From Obesumbacterium proteus (GTDB taxonomy: Bacteria > Pseudomonadota > Gammaproteobacteria > Enterobacterales > Enterobacteriaceae), in assembly GCF_001586165.1 (NCBI RefSeq), contig NZ_CP014608.1:1116001-1180000 (forward strand): a stretch of 64,000 nt of DNA, in the 5' to 3' direction. This document shows, in pieces, positions 38,095-45,921 of the stretch (its first letter is position 1; each line of letters opens with the position of its first letter). The notes under the pieces were generated by a model, which did not search any database, had not been told where the DNA came from, and saw only the letters and a list, made by a program, of their open reading frames with translations. The position numbers and the translations under genes were made by a program.

Positions 38095-39411
38095 ATGTCT
38101 GAACAACATTCTTTGAAAGCGATACGCGGTAATTTTTTAGATATTGTCAAAACAGTAGAGCAGCCTGAGGAAATTGAATCTCATCTGCGCTTTATTGAAG
38201 ACGGCTTAATGCTGCTCCGCAGTGGGAAAGTTGAGTGGTTTGGTACATGGCAGGAAGGGAAGCATCTGATCCCTGAGGGCATCCGCGTGCGTGACTACAG
38301 CGGAAAAATGATCGTGCCCGGTTTTGTGGATACCCATATTCACTACCCGCAAAGCGAAATGGTGGGGGCCTATGGTGAACAGTTGCTGGAATGGCTGAAT
38401 AAACACACGTTTCCCGCCGAGCGGCGTTACAACGACATTGAATACGCGCGCGAAATGTCAGCTTTCTTTATCAAGCAGCTATTGCGCAACGGCACCACCA
38501 CGGCGCTGGTATTTGGCACCGTTCACCCCGAATCGGTTGATGCGCTGTTTGAGGCCGCGCATAACATCAATATGCGAATGATTGCGGGCAAAGTGATGAT
38601 GGATCGCAATGCCCCTGATTATTTGCTCGATACGGCGGAAACCAGCTATAGCCAAAGCAAAGCGCTGATCGAACGCTGGCACCATAACGGGCGTTTGCTC
38701 TATGCCATTACGCCGCGCTTTGCCCCAACGTCAACGCCAGAACAGTTGGCAATGGCGCAGCGGCTGCGGGAAGAGTATCCCGATACTTATTTACATACCC
38801 ATCTTTGTGAAAATAAAGACGAAATTGAGTGGGTTAAAGCTCTGTATCCCGAACGAAAGGGCTATTTAGACGTTTACCATCACTATGGATTAACCGGTAA
38901 AAATAGCGTTTTTGCGCACTGCGTGCATTTAGAAGAGCCTGAATGGGACTGTTTGCGCGACACCGGCTCGTCTATCGCGTTTTGTCCAACGTCGAATTTG
39001 TATCTCGGCAGCGGTTTGTTCAACTTGAAAAAAGCGTGGCATAAGCAGATTAAAGTCGGCATGGGAACGGATATCGGCGCTGGAACCACCTTCAATATGC
39101 TGCAAACGCTGAATGAAGCCTACAAAGTGATGCAGCTTCAAGGGTGGCGAATGTCAGCCTATGAGGCGTTTTATCTGGCGACCCTCGGCGGTGCCAAAGC
39201 ATTAGGGCTTGATGACATCATCGGGAATTTCAACATAGGCAAAGAGGCGGACTTTGTAGTTTTAGAGCCAACGGCAACGCCGTTACAGCAGCTTCGTTAC
39301 GATAACTCTGTGACTCTCATGGACAAATTATTCGTGATGATGACGCTTGGCGATGACCGTTCGATCTACAGAACCTACGTGGATGGACAATTAGTGTACG
39401 AACGCACCTAA
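38095..39411 (+). CDS. guaD: Guanine deaminase
   Basis: Zinc amidohydrolase converting guanine to xanthine and ammonia; 438 residues, usual length. Metal ligands and substrate residues are in DTHIHYPQSEM (about 78-88), THLCENKDEIEWV (about 240), FAHCVHLEEPEW (about 278) and MGTDIGAGTTFN (about 322). A GGAGAA ribosome site precedes the start, 37 bases after xanQ. It feeds guanine-derived xanthine to the molybdenum hydroxylase. Confidence 0.94.
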   Translation: MSEQHSLKAIRGNFLDIVKTVEQPEEIESHLRFIEDGLMLLRSGKVEWFGTWQEGKHLIPEGIRVRDYSGKMIVPGFVDTHIHYPQSEMVGAYGEQLLEWLNKHTFPAERRYNDIEYAREMSAFFIKQLLRNGTTTALVFGTVHPESVDALFEAAHNINMRMIAGKVMMDRNAPDYLLDTAETSYSQSKALIERWHHNGRLLYAITPRFAPTSTPEQLAMAQRLREEYPDTYLHTHLCENKDEIEWVKALYPERKGYLDVYHHYGLTGKNSVFAHCVHLEEPEWDCLRDTGSSIAFCPTSNLYLGSGLFNLKKAWHKQIKVGMGTDIGAGTTFNMLQTLNEAYKVMQLQGWRMSAYEAFYLATLGGAKALGLDDIIGNFNIGKEADFVVLEPTATPLQQLRYDNSVTLMDKLFVMMTLGDDRSIYRTYVDGQLVYERT

Positions 39412-39450
39412 AATGTCGATATCTTTAGTTGAAATGACGGTTTATAGGCC

Positions 39451-39521
39451 AGATAATCGTTTGCCTTAAATAACCGTCCCATTTTTATGACTGATGTGCT
39501 TGATGGGGTAATCGTTTGCTT
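39451..39521. promoter_or_regulatory. Two candidate PurR operators upstream of the purine permease
   Basis: AGATAATCGTTTGCCT (39451-39466) and GGGTAATCGTTTGCTT (39506-39521) each match the PurR consensus ACGCAAACGTTTGCGT at 11 of 16 positions, with the same intact right half CGTTTGC. They lie in the 253-base gap before the permease gene. PurR is known to control guanine/hypoxanthine permease genes in E. coli. Confidence 0.45.
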
Positions 39522-39664
39522 TGTGGTTTCGTCGCAAGTTATAGATACCGCAAATGGATATCGCAAAGTTACGGTAATAAGAAAAACGCAGGTTCAGGCG
39601 TTAGCAATCTTGAACAACATTATTGTCATCATGCGCAATGTTAAAACACTCAGAGGACATCAAT

Positions 39665-41032
39665 ATGTCTAGCAATTCATCTCAAGAAGGGTCAGCGGGT
39701 AAATCGGGCGGTTCGCTTGACGCTTACTTTAAAATTTCGGCTCGTGGAAGCAGCGTTCGCCAAGAAGTGTTGGCGGGTGTGACGACTTTCCTTGCCATGG
39801 TGTATTCCGTTATTGTCGTGCCGAGCATGTTGGGCAAGGCTGGATTCCCCCCAGGAGCCGTGTTTGTTGCAACTTGTTTAGTGGCGGCTTTTGGTTCTTT
39901 GCTCATGGGGCTGTGGGCGAATTTGCCAATGGCTATCGGGTGTGCGATTTCCTTGACGGCGTTTACCGCGTTTAGTTTGGTGCTTGGGCAGCACATCAGT
40001 ATTCCAGTGGCTTTGGGCGCCGTATTCTTGATGGGCGTTCTGTTTACCCTGATTTCGGTCACGGGAATACGTTCGTGGATATTGCATAACCTGCCGATGG
40101 GGATTGCTCACGGAACGGGGATTGGTATTGGTCTATTCCTGCTGCTGATTGCCGCGAACGGCGTGGGCCTCGTGATTAAAAACCCACTTGAAGGGCTGCC
40201 GGTTGCGCTGGGCGCATTCACTTCTTTCCCTGTGATGATGTCCTTGCTGGGGCTTGCCATTATCTTCGGCTTGGAAAAACTGAAAGTCCCAGGCGGTATC
40301 TTGCTGGTGATCATTGGTATTTCAATCGTCGGGCTGATTTTTGACCCAAGCGTGAAATATCAGGGGTTGTTCGCATTACCAAGCCTGTCTGCTGCCGATG
40401 GTTCATCGCTGATCTTCAGCCTCGATATTATGGGGGCATTGAAGCCGGTAGTCCTGCCAAGCGTTCTAGCGCTGGTGATGACGGCGGTTTTTGATGCGAC
40501 CGGTACGATCCGTGCGGTGGCTGGTCAGGCAAACTTGTTGGATAAAGACGGCCAAATCATCAGCGGTGGCAAGGCGTTAACCGCTGACTCCGTGAGCAGC
40601 ATTGTCTCGAGTTTTGTTGGCGCTTCCCCTGCGGCGGTATATATCGAATCGGCGGCGGGTACGGCAGCAGGCGGTAAAACTGGGCTTACGGCTACCGTTG
40701 TCGGCGTGCTATTCCTGCTGATCTTATTCCTGTCTCCGTTGTCTTATTTGGTTCCTGGATACGCAACGGCACCGGCGTTGATGTATGTTGGCTTGCTGAT
40801 GCTGAGCAACGTTTCCAAGTTAGACTTCAATGACTTCGTTGATGCGATGTCAGGTCTGGTATGTGCGGTGTTTATCGTACTGACCTGTAATATCGTGACC
40901 GGTATCATGTTGGGCTTCACCACCTTAGTGATTGGCCGTATCTTCTCCAATGAGTGGCGCAAGCTGAATGTGGGAACGGTAATTATCGCGATTGCGTTAG
41001 TGGCATTTTATGCGGGCGGCTGGGCAATTTAA
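39665..41032 (+). CDS. ghxQ: Guanine/hypoxanthine permease (GhxQ/GhxP type)
   Basis: NCS2-family, AzgA-like inner-membrane purine:proton symporter of 455 residues with about 12 membrane segments. Motifs: GVTTFLAMVYSVIVVP near residue 40, MTAVFDATGTIRAVAG near 280 and AAVYIESAAGTAAGGKTG near 330. The start at 39665 (MSSNSSQEG) has AGAGGA upstream. E. coli has two close paralogs: ghxQ after guaD, and ghxP before yjcE. This single gene sits in both contexts at once. Internal segments (GAFTSFPVMMSLLG, SKLDFNDF) look closer to GhxQ from memory, so the paralog assignment is uncertain while the function is firm. Confidence 0.72.
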   Translation: MSSNSSQEGSAGKSGGSLDAYFKISARGSSVRQEVLAGVTTFLAMVYSVIVVPSMLGKAGFPPGAVFVATCLVAAFGSLLMGLWANLPMAIGCAISLTAFTAFSLVLGQHISIPVALGAVFLMGVLFTLISVTGIRSWILHNLPMGIAHGTGIGIGLFLLLIAANGVGLVIKNPLEGLPVALGAFTSFPVMMSLLGLAIIFGLEKLKVPGGILLVIIGISIVGLIFDPSVKYQGLFALPSLSAADGSSLIFSLDIMGALKPVVLPSVLALVMTAVFDATGTIRAVAGQANLLDKDGQIISGGKALTADSVSSIVSSFVGASPAAVYIESAAGTAAGGKTGLTATVVGVLFLLILFLSPLSYLVPGYATAPALMYVGLLMLSNVSKLDFNDFVDAMSGLVCAVFIVLTCNIVTGIMLGFTTLVIGRIFSNEWRKLNVGTVIIAIALVAFYAGGWAI

Positions 41033-41062
41033 GTTCGCCGGGTGAAAACCGATAACGTTTAT

Positions 41063-41090
41063 AAGAGCGCCTTAGGGCGCTCTTTGTTTT
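41063..41090 (+). terminator. Rho-independent terminator after the purine permease
   Basis: AAGAGCGCC-TTAG-GGCGCTCTT, a perfect 9-bp stem, followed by TGTTTTT. It marks the end of the purine block. Confidence 0.82.
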
Positions 41091-41269
41091 TATAGGATGA
41101 GCGCTTGCGGTCGCTATCTTCAACAGAAATAATACCATTGGTTACTTTCAGGTAATTCTCAGCCTTTTTGCACACTTTTTCCTTTAGGACAAAAATCATA
41201 AGGTGATATGTTTGAAAGGGTATTTATAAGCAAAACGCGGTTGTATTTTGTAGTGAGACTAAGGAAAGC

Positions 41270-42919
41270 ATGGAAATCTTCTTTACTATTCTGATCCTGA
41301 TCCTAGTGGTGTCTTTATCTGGGGTGGTAACGCGTATGTTGCCGTTCCAAATACCGTTGCCGCTGATGCAGATTGCTATCGGGGCTCTGCTGGCATGGCC
41401 GCATTTTGGCCTGCACGTCGATTTTGACCCTGAACTTTTCCTCGTACTGTTTATCCCTCCGCTGCTGTTTGCTGACGGGTGGAAAACGCCAACGCGAGAA
41501 TTTTTACACCATGGGCGTGAGATTTTAGGTCTGGCGCTGGTGCTGGTGCTCATCACGGTGGTTGGCGTCGGGTATTTCCTGCATATCCTGTTGCCTGAAG
41601 TTCCTTTGGTGGCTGCGTTTGCTCTGGCCGCCGTGCTCTCGCCAACTGACGCCGTGGCGTTAGGTGGGATCGTGGGCAAAGGCCGCATTCCGAAAACCAT
41701 TATGGGCGTGCTGGAAGGCGAAGCCCTGATGAACGATGCGTCTGGTCTGGTTGCGCTGAAGTTTGCTATCGCCGTTGCGATGGGCACGATGGTGTTCACC
41801 GTGGGTGGTGCGACGCTTGAGTTCCTTAAAGTCGCGATTGGTGGTCTGCTCGCCGGTGTTGCCGTGACATGGTTATACAGTAAATCACTGCGCCTTATAA
41901 GCCGCTGGGCGGGCGATGATCCTGCCACGCAAATCGTATTCTTGATGCTGCTGCCGTTTGCTAGCTATCTGATTGCTGAACACGTGGGCGTTTCCGGTAT
42001 TTTGGCCGCGGTTGCGGCGGGGATGACCATCAGCCAGTCGGGCGTGATTCGTAATGCACCGTTGACGATGCGTCTACGCGCTAACAGCGTTTGGGCAATG
42101 CTCGAGTTCGTGTTTAACGGCATGGTCTTTATCATGTTGGGGCTGCAACTGCCGGGGATTTTGGAAAGCTCCATTATTCAGGCAGAGCGCGATCCTACCA
42201 TCCAGACATGGTTCCTGTTCACTGATGTTGCGTTAGTGTACGGCGTGCTGCTGGTATTACGTTTCCTGTGGCTATGGTGCATGCGTCGCTTAAGTTTGCG
42301 CTTCATCAAACGTAATCCACTTCAGTTCGCCAGCTACAGCCTGCGTGACCTGTGGATTGCGTCGTTTGCAGGTGTGCGCGGTGCGATTACCTTAGCCGGT
42401 GTGCTCTCTATCCCGCTGTTCTTGACCGATGGCACGCCGTTCCCAGGGCGATATCAGCTCGTGTTTATCGCCACCGGAGTGATTTTATTCTCGCTTATCG
42501 TCGGGGTTGTGGCGCTGCCATTGCTGCTGAAAGGCATGGAGGTCAACGATACGAATACCTATCGTGAAGAAGAGACGATGGCCAAATCGGTTACGGCAGA
42601 AGTCGCGATTGAAAGCCTGAAGAAAATGCAGGAACGCTTGGAAGTCGATACCGAGGAAAACATCGATCCTCAGTTGCTGACAGAGGTGAGTTCGCGTGTG
42701 ATAGGGAGCCTGCGTCGGCGCATTAGCACCAAGGAAAACGCCGAAGAGATGCGCAAGGTGGAAAACCTTGAACGTCGCTTCCGTTTAACCGCGCTACGCG
42801 CTGAACGCGGTGAGCTTTACCATCTGCGCGCCACACAAAAAATCAGCAATGAAACGTTGCAGAAGCTGCTGCACGACCTTGATTTGCTGGAAGCGTTGCT
42901 GGTGGAGAAGAGTGGGTAA
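41270..42919 (+). CDS. yjcE: CPA1-family Na+/H+ antiporter
   Basis: A 549-residue monovalent cation/proton antiporter (NhaP/CPA1). About 12 membrane segments fill residues 1-415; the ion-binding region includes LSPTDAVALGGIVGKG (about 125-140), GEALMNDASGLVALK (about 150-165) and GVRGAITLAG (about 367). The last 130 residues are a hydrophilic, partly coiled-coil tail (SLKKMQERLEVDTEEN to the end), probably cytoplasmic and regulatory. It matches E. coli YjcE in length and sequence. Separate transcription unit after the permease terminator. Confidence 0.9.
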   Translation: MEIFFTILILILVVSLSGVVTRMLPFQIPLPLMQIAIGALLAWPHFGLHVDFDPELFLVLFIPPLLFADGWKTPTREFLHHGREILGLALVLVLITVVGVGYFLHILLPEVPLVAAFALAAVLSPTDAVALGGIVGKGRIPKTIMGVLEGEALMNDASGLVALKFAIAVAMGTMVFTVGGATLEFLKVAIGGLLAGVAVTWLYSKSLRLISRWAGDDPATQIVFLMLLPFASYLIAEHVGVSGILAAVAAGMTISQSGVIRNAPLTMRLRANSVWAMLEFVFNGMVFIMLGLQLPGILESSIIQAERDPTIQTWFLFTDVALVYGVLLVLRFLWLWCMRRLSLRFIKRNPLQFASYSLRDLWIASFAGVRGAITLAGVLSIPLFLTDGTPFPGRYQLVFIATGVILFSLIVGVVALPLLLKGMEVNDTNTYREEETMAKSVTAEVAIESLKKMQERLEVDTEENIDPQLLTEVSSRVIGSLRRRISTKENAEEMRKVENLERRFRLTALRAERGELYHLRATQKISNETLQKLLHDLDLLEALLVEKSG

Positions 42920-42951
42920 GGTGTTTTAGGTTTACTTCGCCTCGTAGGAAC

Positions 42952-43062
42952 ATGACCCCCCCCCAGCCTCCCCCTTAGCAGGGGGAGGAGCCGATCGAGA
43001 ATCTTTCAATTAACGCTGAACGATTCCCTCCCCTGCGAAGGGGAGGGTTAGGGTGGGGTCAT
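42952..43062. repeat. 111-bp GC-rich palindromic intergenic element with a C9 tract
   Basis: Outer arms ATGACCCC (42952-42959) and GGGGTCAT (43055-43062) enclose two large hairpins: CCTCCCCC-N6-GGGGGAGG (42967-42988) and CCCTCCCC-N6-GGGGAGGG (43026-43047). A run of nine C residues (42956-42964) starts inside the left arm. It lies between convergent yjcE and the LysR gene. The GC-rich double-hairpin layout resembles dispersed non-autonomous repeats found between genes in many proteobacteria. Confidence 0.7.
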
Positions 43063-43066
43063 CTAA

Positions 43067-43981
43067 CTACTTCAACGTTATCCACTCTGGATGCATTTCC
43101 CCGTTCGGCCAATATTCTCGGCAGCGCGCGATCCACGCTTGAGCGCTGTGCGACAAGTATCGCCCTTCACACCAAATCAAACCCAGTTCCCACATCAGTT
43201 TTGGCTCTAACGGCAGCCAAAGTAGGGTCTTTGGATCGAGGCGTTGGCAGATAGGTTCGGGCAAAATCGCGATGCCTACGCCAGCCTGAACCATGGCGGC
43301 GAGAAAGTCCCACTGTCCGCTGCGAACCGCAATCTGCGGCGTTACGTTGTGGGTTGCAAAAGCCTGCATCAGCTGTTTATAAAGCGCGAAATCTTCGTTG
43401 TAGATCAGGATATTTTGCTCGGCGAGTTCGGGCATAGCGATGCTGGTGCGCGATAGCCACTCTTCGGTGCGGGGCAGTAAAACGCATAGCGGATGGCTGA
43501 ACAGCGGCAGCGACGCGATGGCACCATCGGTATCTCCTGAAAGCGCCGTTAAGGCAAGATCGAGTTCACCTGACAATACGGCCTGTTCAACGGTAAGCCC
43601 GCCAAACTCAGAGATAATCAGTTCGATTCCCGGATAGTTATGGCGAAATTCATTAATCAATCCGGCCATTTGGGTACCGACCATCGGAGGAATACCTAAC
43701 TTAAGCTGGCCACGTTTCACCGTGCTGATATCTTCTAGCTCTGATCTTAATTGGCTAAATTGATCCAGTATGGTGAGGCCTCGTTGATAAACCGCTTGTC
43801 CACTGTCGGTAAGATGTAAACGACGCCCTTCGCGGATGAGCAGCGTACATCCCAGCTCATCTTCTAGATGGCGCAGCATTTTGCTGATGGTTGGCTGGGT
43901 AACAAACAGTTTTTCCGCCGCGCGGGTAAAGCTTTGTTGGCGTACCACTTCCACGAAATAGCGCAGCGTTCTGACGTCCAT
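43067..43981 (-). CDS. cidR: LysR-family regulator of cidAB
   Basis: A 304-residue LysR-type transcription factor. The N-terminal winged helix-turn-helix (about residues 1-60, MDVRTLRYFVEVVRQQSFTRAAEKL) is followed by a periplasmic-binding-like effector domain. It is divergent from cidA-cidB, the usual arrangement for CidR. The start at 43981 follows GGAG by five bases; the frame is open upstream. A perfect palindrome in the shared 146-base gap is the likely operator. In the CidR family, products of overflow metabolism such as acetate act as signals; this effector is not proven here. Confidence 0.78.
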   Translation of the reverse strand: MDVRTLRYFVEVVRQQSFTRAAEKLFVTQPTISKMLRHLEDELGCTLLIREGRRLHLTDSGQAVYQRGLTILDQFSQLRSELEDISTVKRGQLKLGIPPMVGTQMAGLINEFRHNYPGIELIISEFGGLTVEQAVLSGELDLALTALSGDTDGAIASLPLFSHPLCVLLPRTEEWLSRTSIAMPELAEQNILIYNEDFALYKQLMQAFATHNVTPQIAVRSGQWDFLAAMVQAGVGIAILPEPICQRLDPKTLLWLPLEPKLMWELGLIWCEGRYLSHSAQAWIARCREYWPNGEMHPEWITLK

Positions 43982-44021
43982 GGTGTCTCCATAAGAGCGT
44001 TTTGTTGATGGAATAACAAAG

Positions 44022-44038
44022 TATGCCAATTTGGCATA
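44022..44038. promoter_or_regulatory. Palindromic operator between the LysR gene and cidA
   Basis: TATGCCAA-T-TTGGCATA, two perfect 8-bp arms, contains the T-N11-A core of LysR-type sites. It lies 41 bases upstream of the regulator and 90 bases before cidA. Confidence 0.7.
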
Positions 44039-44127
44039 AAGGCAATAATATTAATTCATTTTATGCAGGTATTGTTTACTGCCTATACTGTGCGCTCATT
44101 CACACTTTTGCTCATTCTGAGGTTATC

Positions 44128-44568
44128 ATGTCTCTGGCGTTGCGCTCTCGCGCACCGTTCGTCCTAAGCCGCTTACAGGTGCCTGTTCAGGTTGCTTTGT
44201 ATGCCGCACTGTTTTTGGTTGCACAATGGGCAGTGGTTAGATTCCACCTTCCTCTTCCCGCCAATATCGTGGGTATGCTGATGCTGCTGGCGATGATCGT
44301 TTTACGTGTTTTACCTATCAAGTGGGTTAAGGCGGGTTCGCGTTGGTTATTGGCTGAAATGTTGCTGTTTTTTGTTCCTGCCGTGGTTGCGGTGGTGAAT
44401 TACGCTTCGCTATTAATGGTAGAAGGTTGGCGGATTTTTGCTGTGATTGCGGTGAGTACCACGCTGACGCTCGGTTTGACGGCGCTGGTGGTGGACAGGG
44501 TTTATCGTTTAGAGATTTACCTACAGCGTAAAAAGCAATCTGCGGCCTATAAGCGAGATCGCGCATGA
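44128..44568 (+). CDS. cidA: CidA/LrgA holin-like membrane protein
   Basis: A 146-residue inner-membrane protein with about four membrane segments (residues 18-36, 42-60, 72-92, 101-122) and a basic C-terminal tail. The block LPANIVGMLMLLAMIVLRVLPIKWVK-like sequence is the CidA/LrgA family core; MLLFFVPAVVAVVNY is also diagnostic. Members affect murein hydrolase export and cell lysis in Gram-positives, and pyruvate or other metabolite movement has also been proposed; the enterobacterial YohJ role is unclear. Start at 44128 with GAGG upstream. It overlaps cidB by four bases (ATGA). Confidence 0.82.
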   Translation: MSLALRSRAPFVLSRLQVPVQVALYAALFLVAQWAVVRFHLPLPANIVGMLMLLAMIVLRVLPIKWVKAGSRWLLAEMLLFFVPAVVAVVNYASLLMVEGWRIFAVIAVSTTLTLGLTALVVDRVYRLEIYLQRKKQSAAYKRDRA

Positions 44569-45257
44569 GCAGTTTAAGTATTAGTGTGCTGTGCCTGTTG
44601 ATGACGTTAGCGCTCTATTTTGCCAATAAGAAAATCTACCGTCGCCTTCATACCATTTGGATGATGCCGCTGGTTTTAACGCCGCTGATTCTAGTGCTGT
44701 TTTTGGTGATCACACATGTTTCCTATCAGGATTACATGGGAGAGAGTCGTTGGCTGCTTTGGCTATTGGGCCCGGCGACTATCGCGTTTGCGGTACCGGT
44801 TTATGAAAATATGGCCGTGATTCGCCGCCACTGGATGTCGTTGAGTGCGGGCGTGATTACGGCAACGGTCGTTGCGGTGAGCAGCTCGGTTTGGCTGGCT
44901 CGGTTGTTAACGTTGCCGGAGGAAGTACAGCGTAGTTTGGCTGTGCGTTCAATTACCACGCCATTTGCGTTGGAAGCGGCTAAACAGCTGGGTGGACAAC
45001 CCGATTTGGTCGCGCTGTTTGTGGTGATTACCGGCGTATTCGGCATGGCCGTGGGGGATATTTTATTCCTACGTTTGGCGGTGCGCAGCGGTATGGCGAA
45101 AGGGGCCGGATTAGGTGCCTCGTCGCATGGTGCAGGGACCGCAAAAGCTTATGAAATAGGGCAGACCGAAGGCGTGGTTTCAAGTTTAGTTATGATGTTA
45201 GCGGGGGTAGTGACCGTGGTGTTAGCCCCGCTGATCGGCCATGTGATGTGGTCATGA
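44565..45257 (+). CDS. cidB: CidB/LrgB family membrane protein
   Basis: A 230-residue inner-membrane partner of CidA with about seven membrane segments. Family blocks: LLGPATIAFAVPVYEN near residue 67, RSITTPFALEAAKQLGG near 128 and GASSHGAGTAKAYEIG near 185. The start is coupled to cidA through the ATGA overlap. Same family as E. coli YohK. The two-gene unit ends in a strong terminator 50 bases downstream. Confidence 0.84.
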   Translation: MSSLSISVLCLLMTLALYFANKKIYRRLHTIWMMPLVLTPLILVLFLVITHVSYQDYMGESRWLLWLLGPATIAFAVPVYENMAVIRRHWMSLSAGVITATVVAVSSSVWLARLLTLPEEVQRSLAVRSITTPFALEAAKQLGGQPDLVALFVVITGVFGMAVGDILFLRLAVRSGMAKGAGLGASSHGAGTAKAYEIGQTEGVVSSLVMMLAGVVTVVLAPLIGHVMWS

Positions 45258-45306
45258 ATTTCAATAATAAGCCTGTATAAAACAGCGCTATAACTGCAAG
45301 AGTTTG

Positions 45307-45342
45307 CCTCTGCCTAGCACCCGCACGGCAGAGGTTTTTTTT
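45307..45342 (+). terminator. Rho-independent terminator of cidAB
   Basis: CCTCTGCC and GGCAGAGG, a perfect 8-bp stem with a 12-base loop, followed by eight T residues. Confidence 0.87.
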
Positions 45343-45360
45343 GCTCTATTTTCAGCGCTG

Positions 45361-45696
45361 CTATTGGAACATTTTTTCCAAATACTGGCTGAGGCGCGCA
45401 CGCGAGGTAAAACCATGGGGAATTCCGACGAACGCGGTATCTACGGCATGGGGATCCTGAGGGAAACGCGTATAGGCCACGCTGCTGCGTAGCGGCTCCG
45501 CGGGGTGTGCAAATTTCAGACTTTTCTGTCCGAGCGCCGGATGGATAACCAGCGCGGTTCGGCCCATTCTGGCCTCGCGGTTAACATACACATAGTGATC
45601 GCCTTTATGAAAACCATAGGCTTTATCGGTCACGTAATCTCTAATAAAACCAGTTCGTTCAAGTACCTGTGCGACTTCGTCAGGGCGTAAATACAT
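45361..45696 (-). CDS. Small conserved protein, possibly DUF2002 family
   Basis: A 111-residue soluble protein without signal peptide or membrane segment. I half-recognise it as a DUF2002-type enterobacterial protein (MYLRPDEVAQVLERTGF at the start, then YGFHKGDHYVYVNREARMGRTALVIHP); no function is known to me. The N-terminal 25 residues look like a short helical domain, the rest mixed alpha/beta. The start at 45696 has GGGAGAG upstream; the frame stays open to 45921, but without a ribosome site. It is divergent from the acid phosphatase gene. Confidence 0.7.
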   Translation of the reverse strand: MYLRPDEVAQVLERTGFIRDYVTDKAYGFHKGDHYVYVNREARMGRTALVIHPALGQKSLKFAHPAEPLRSSVAYTRFPQDPHAVDTAFVGIPHGFTSRARLSQYLEKMFQ

Positions 45697-45798
45697 GCTG
45701 ACTCTCCCATTGTTCTCTCTTATAGGCACAGACCATAGCGGATTGAAAATGTGGGACAACCGGACTTTTCTGGAAGAGAGATCCCGCATGGTACTCTG

Positions 45799-45817
45799 CG
45801 CAATGAGAATGATTAGC
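45799..45817. promoter_or_regulatory. Possible Fur box
   Basis: The 19-mer CGCAATGAGAATGATTAGC matches the Fur consensus at 13 of 19 positions. It lies between the divergent small-protein gene and the acid phosphatase gene, about 105 bases from each start. Weak evidence. Confidence 0.3.
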
Positions 45818-45921
45818 CCTGTTATGTGAAGCGTGACAAGAACATAACGGAGATACCTATCTACACTAAGCCTCGTGAATTCCATTTGGTAACCCTTCAA
45901 TTTGTATAAGGAAACGAGCAA

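Noticed and set aside
41224..41928. A 234-codon open frame on the minus strand
   Set aside because: It lies wholly antisense to yjcE, has a low-complexity Ser/Pro/Arg composition typical of a shadow frame, and has no ribosome site.
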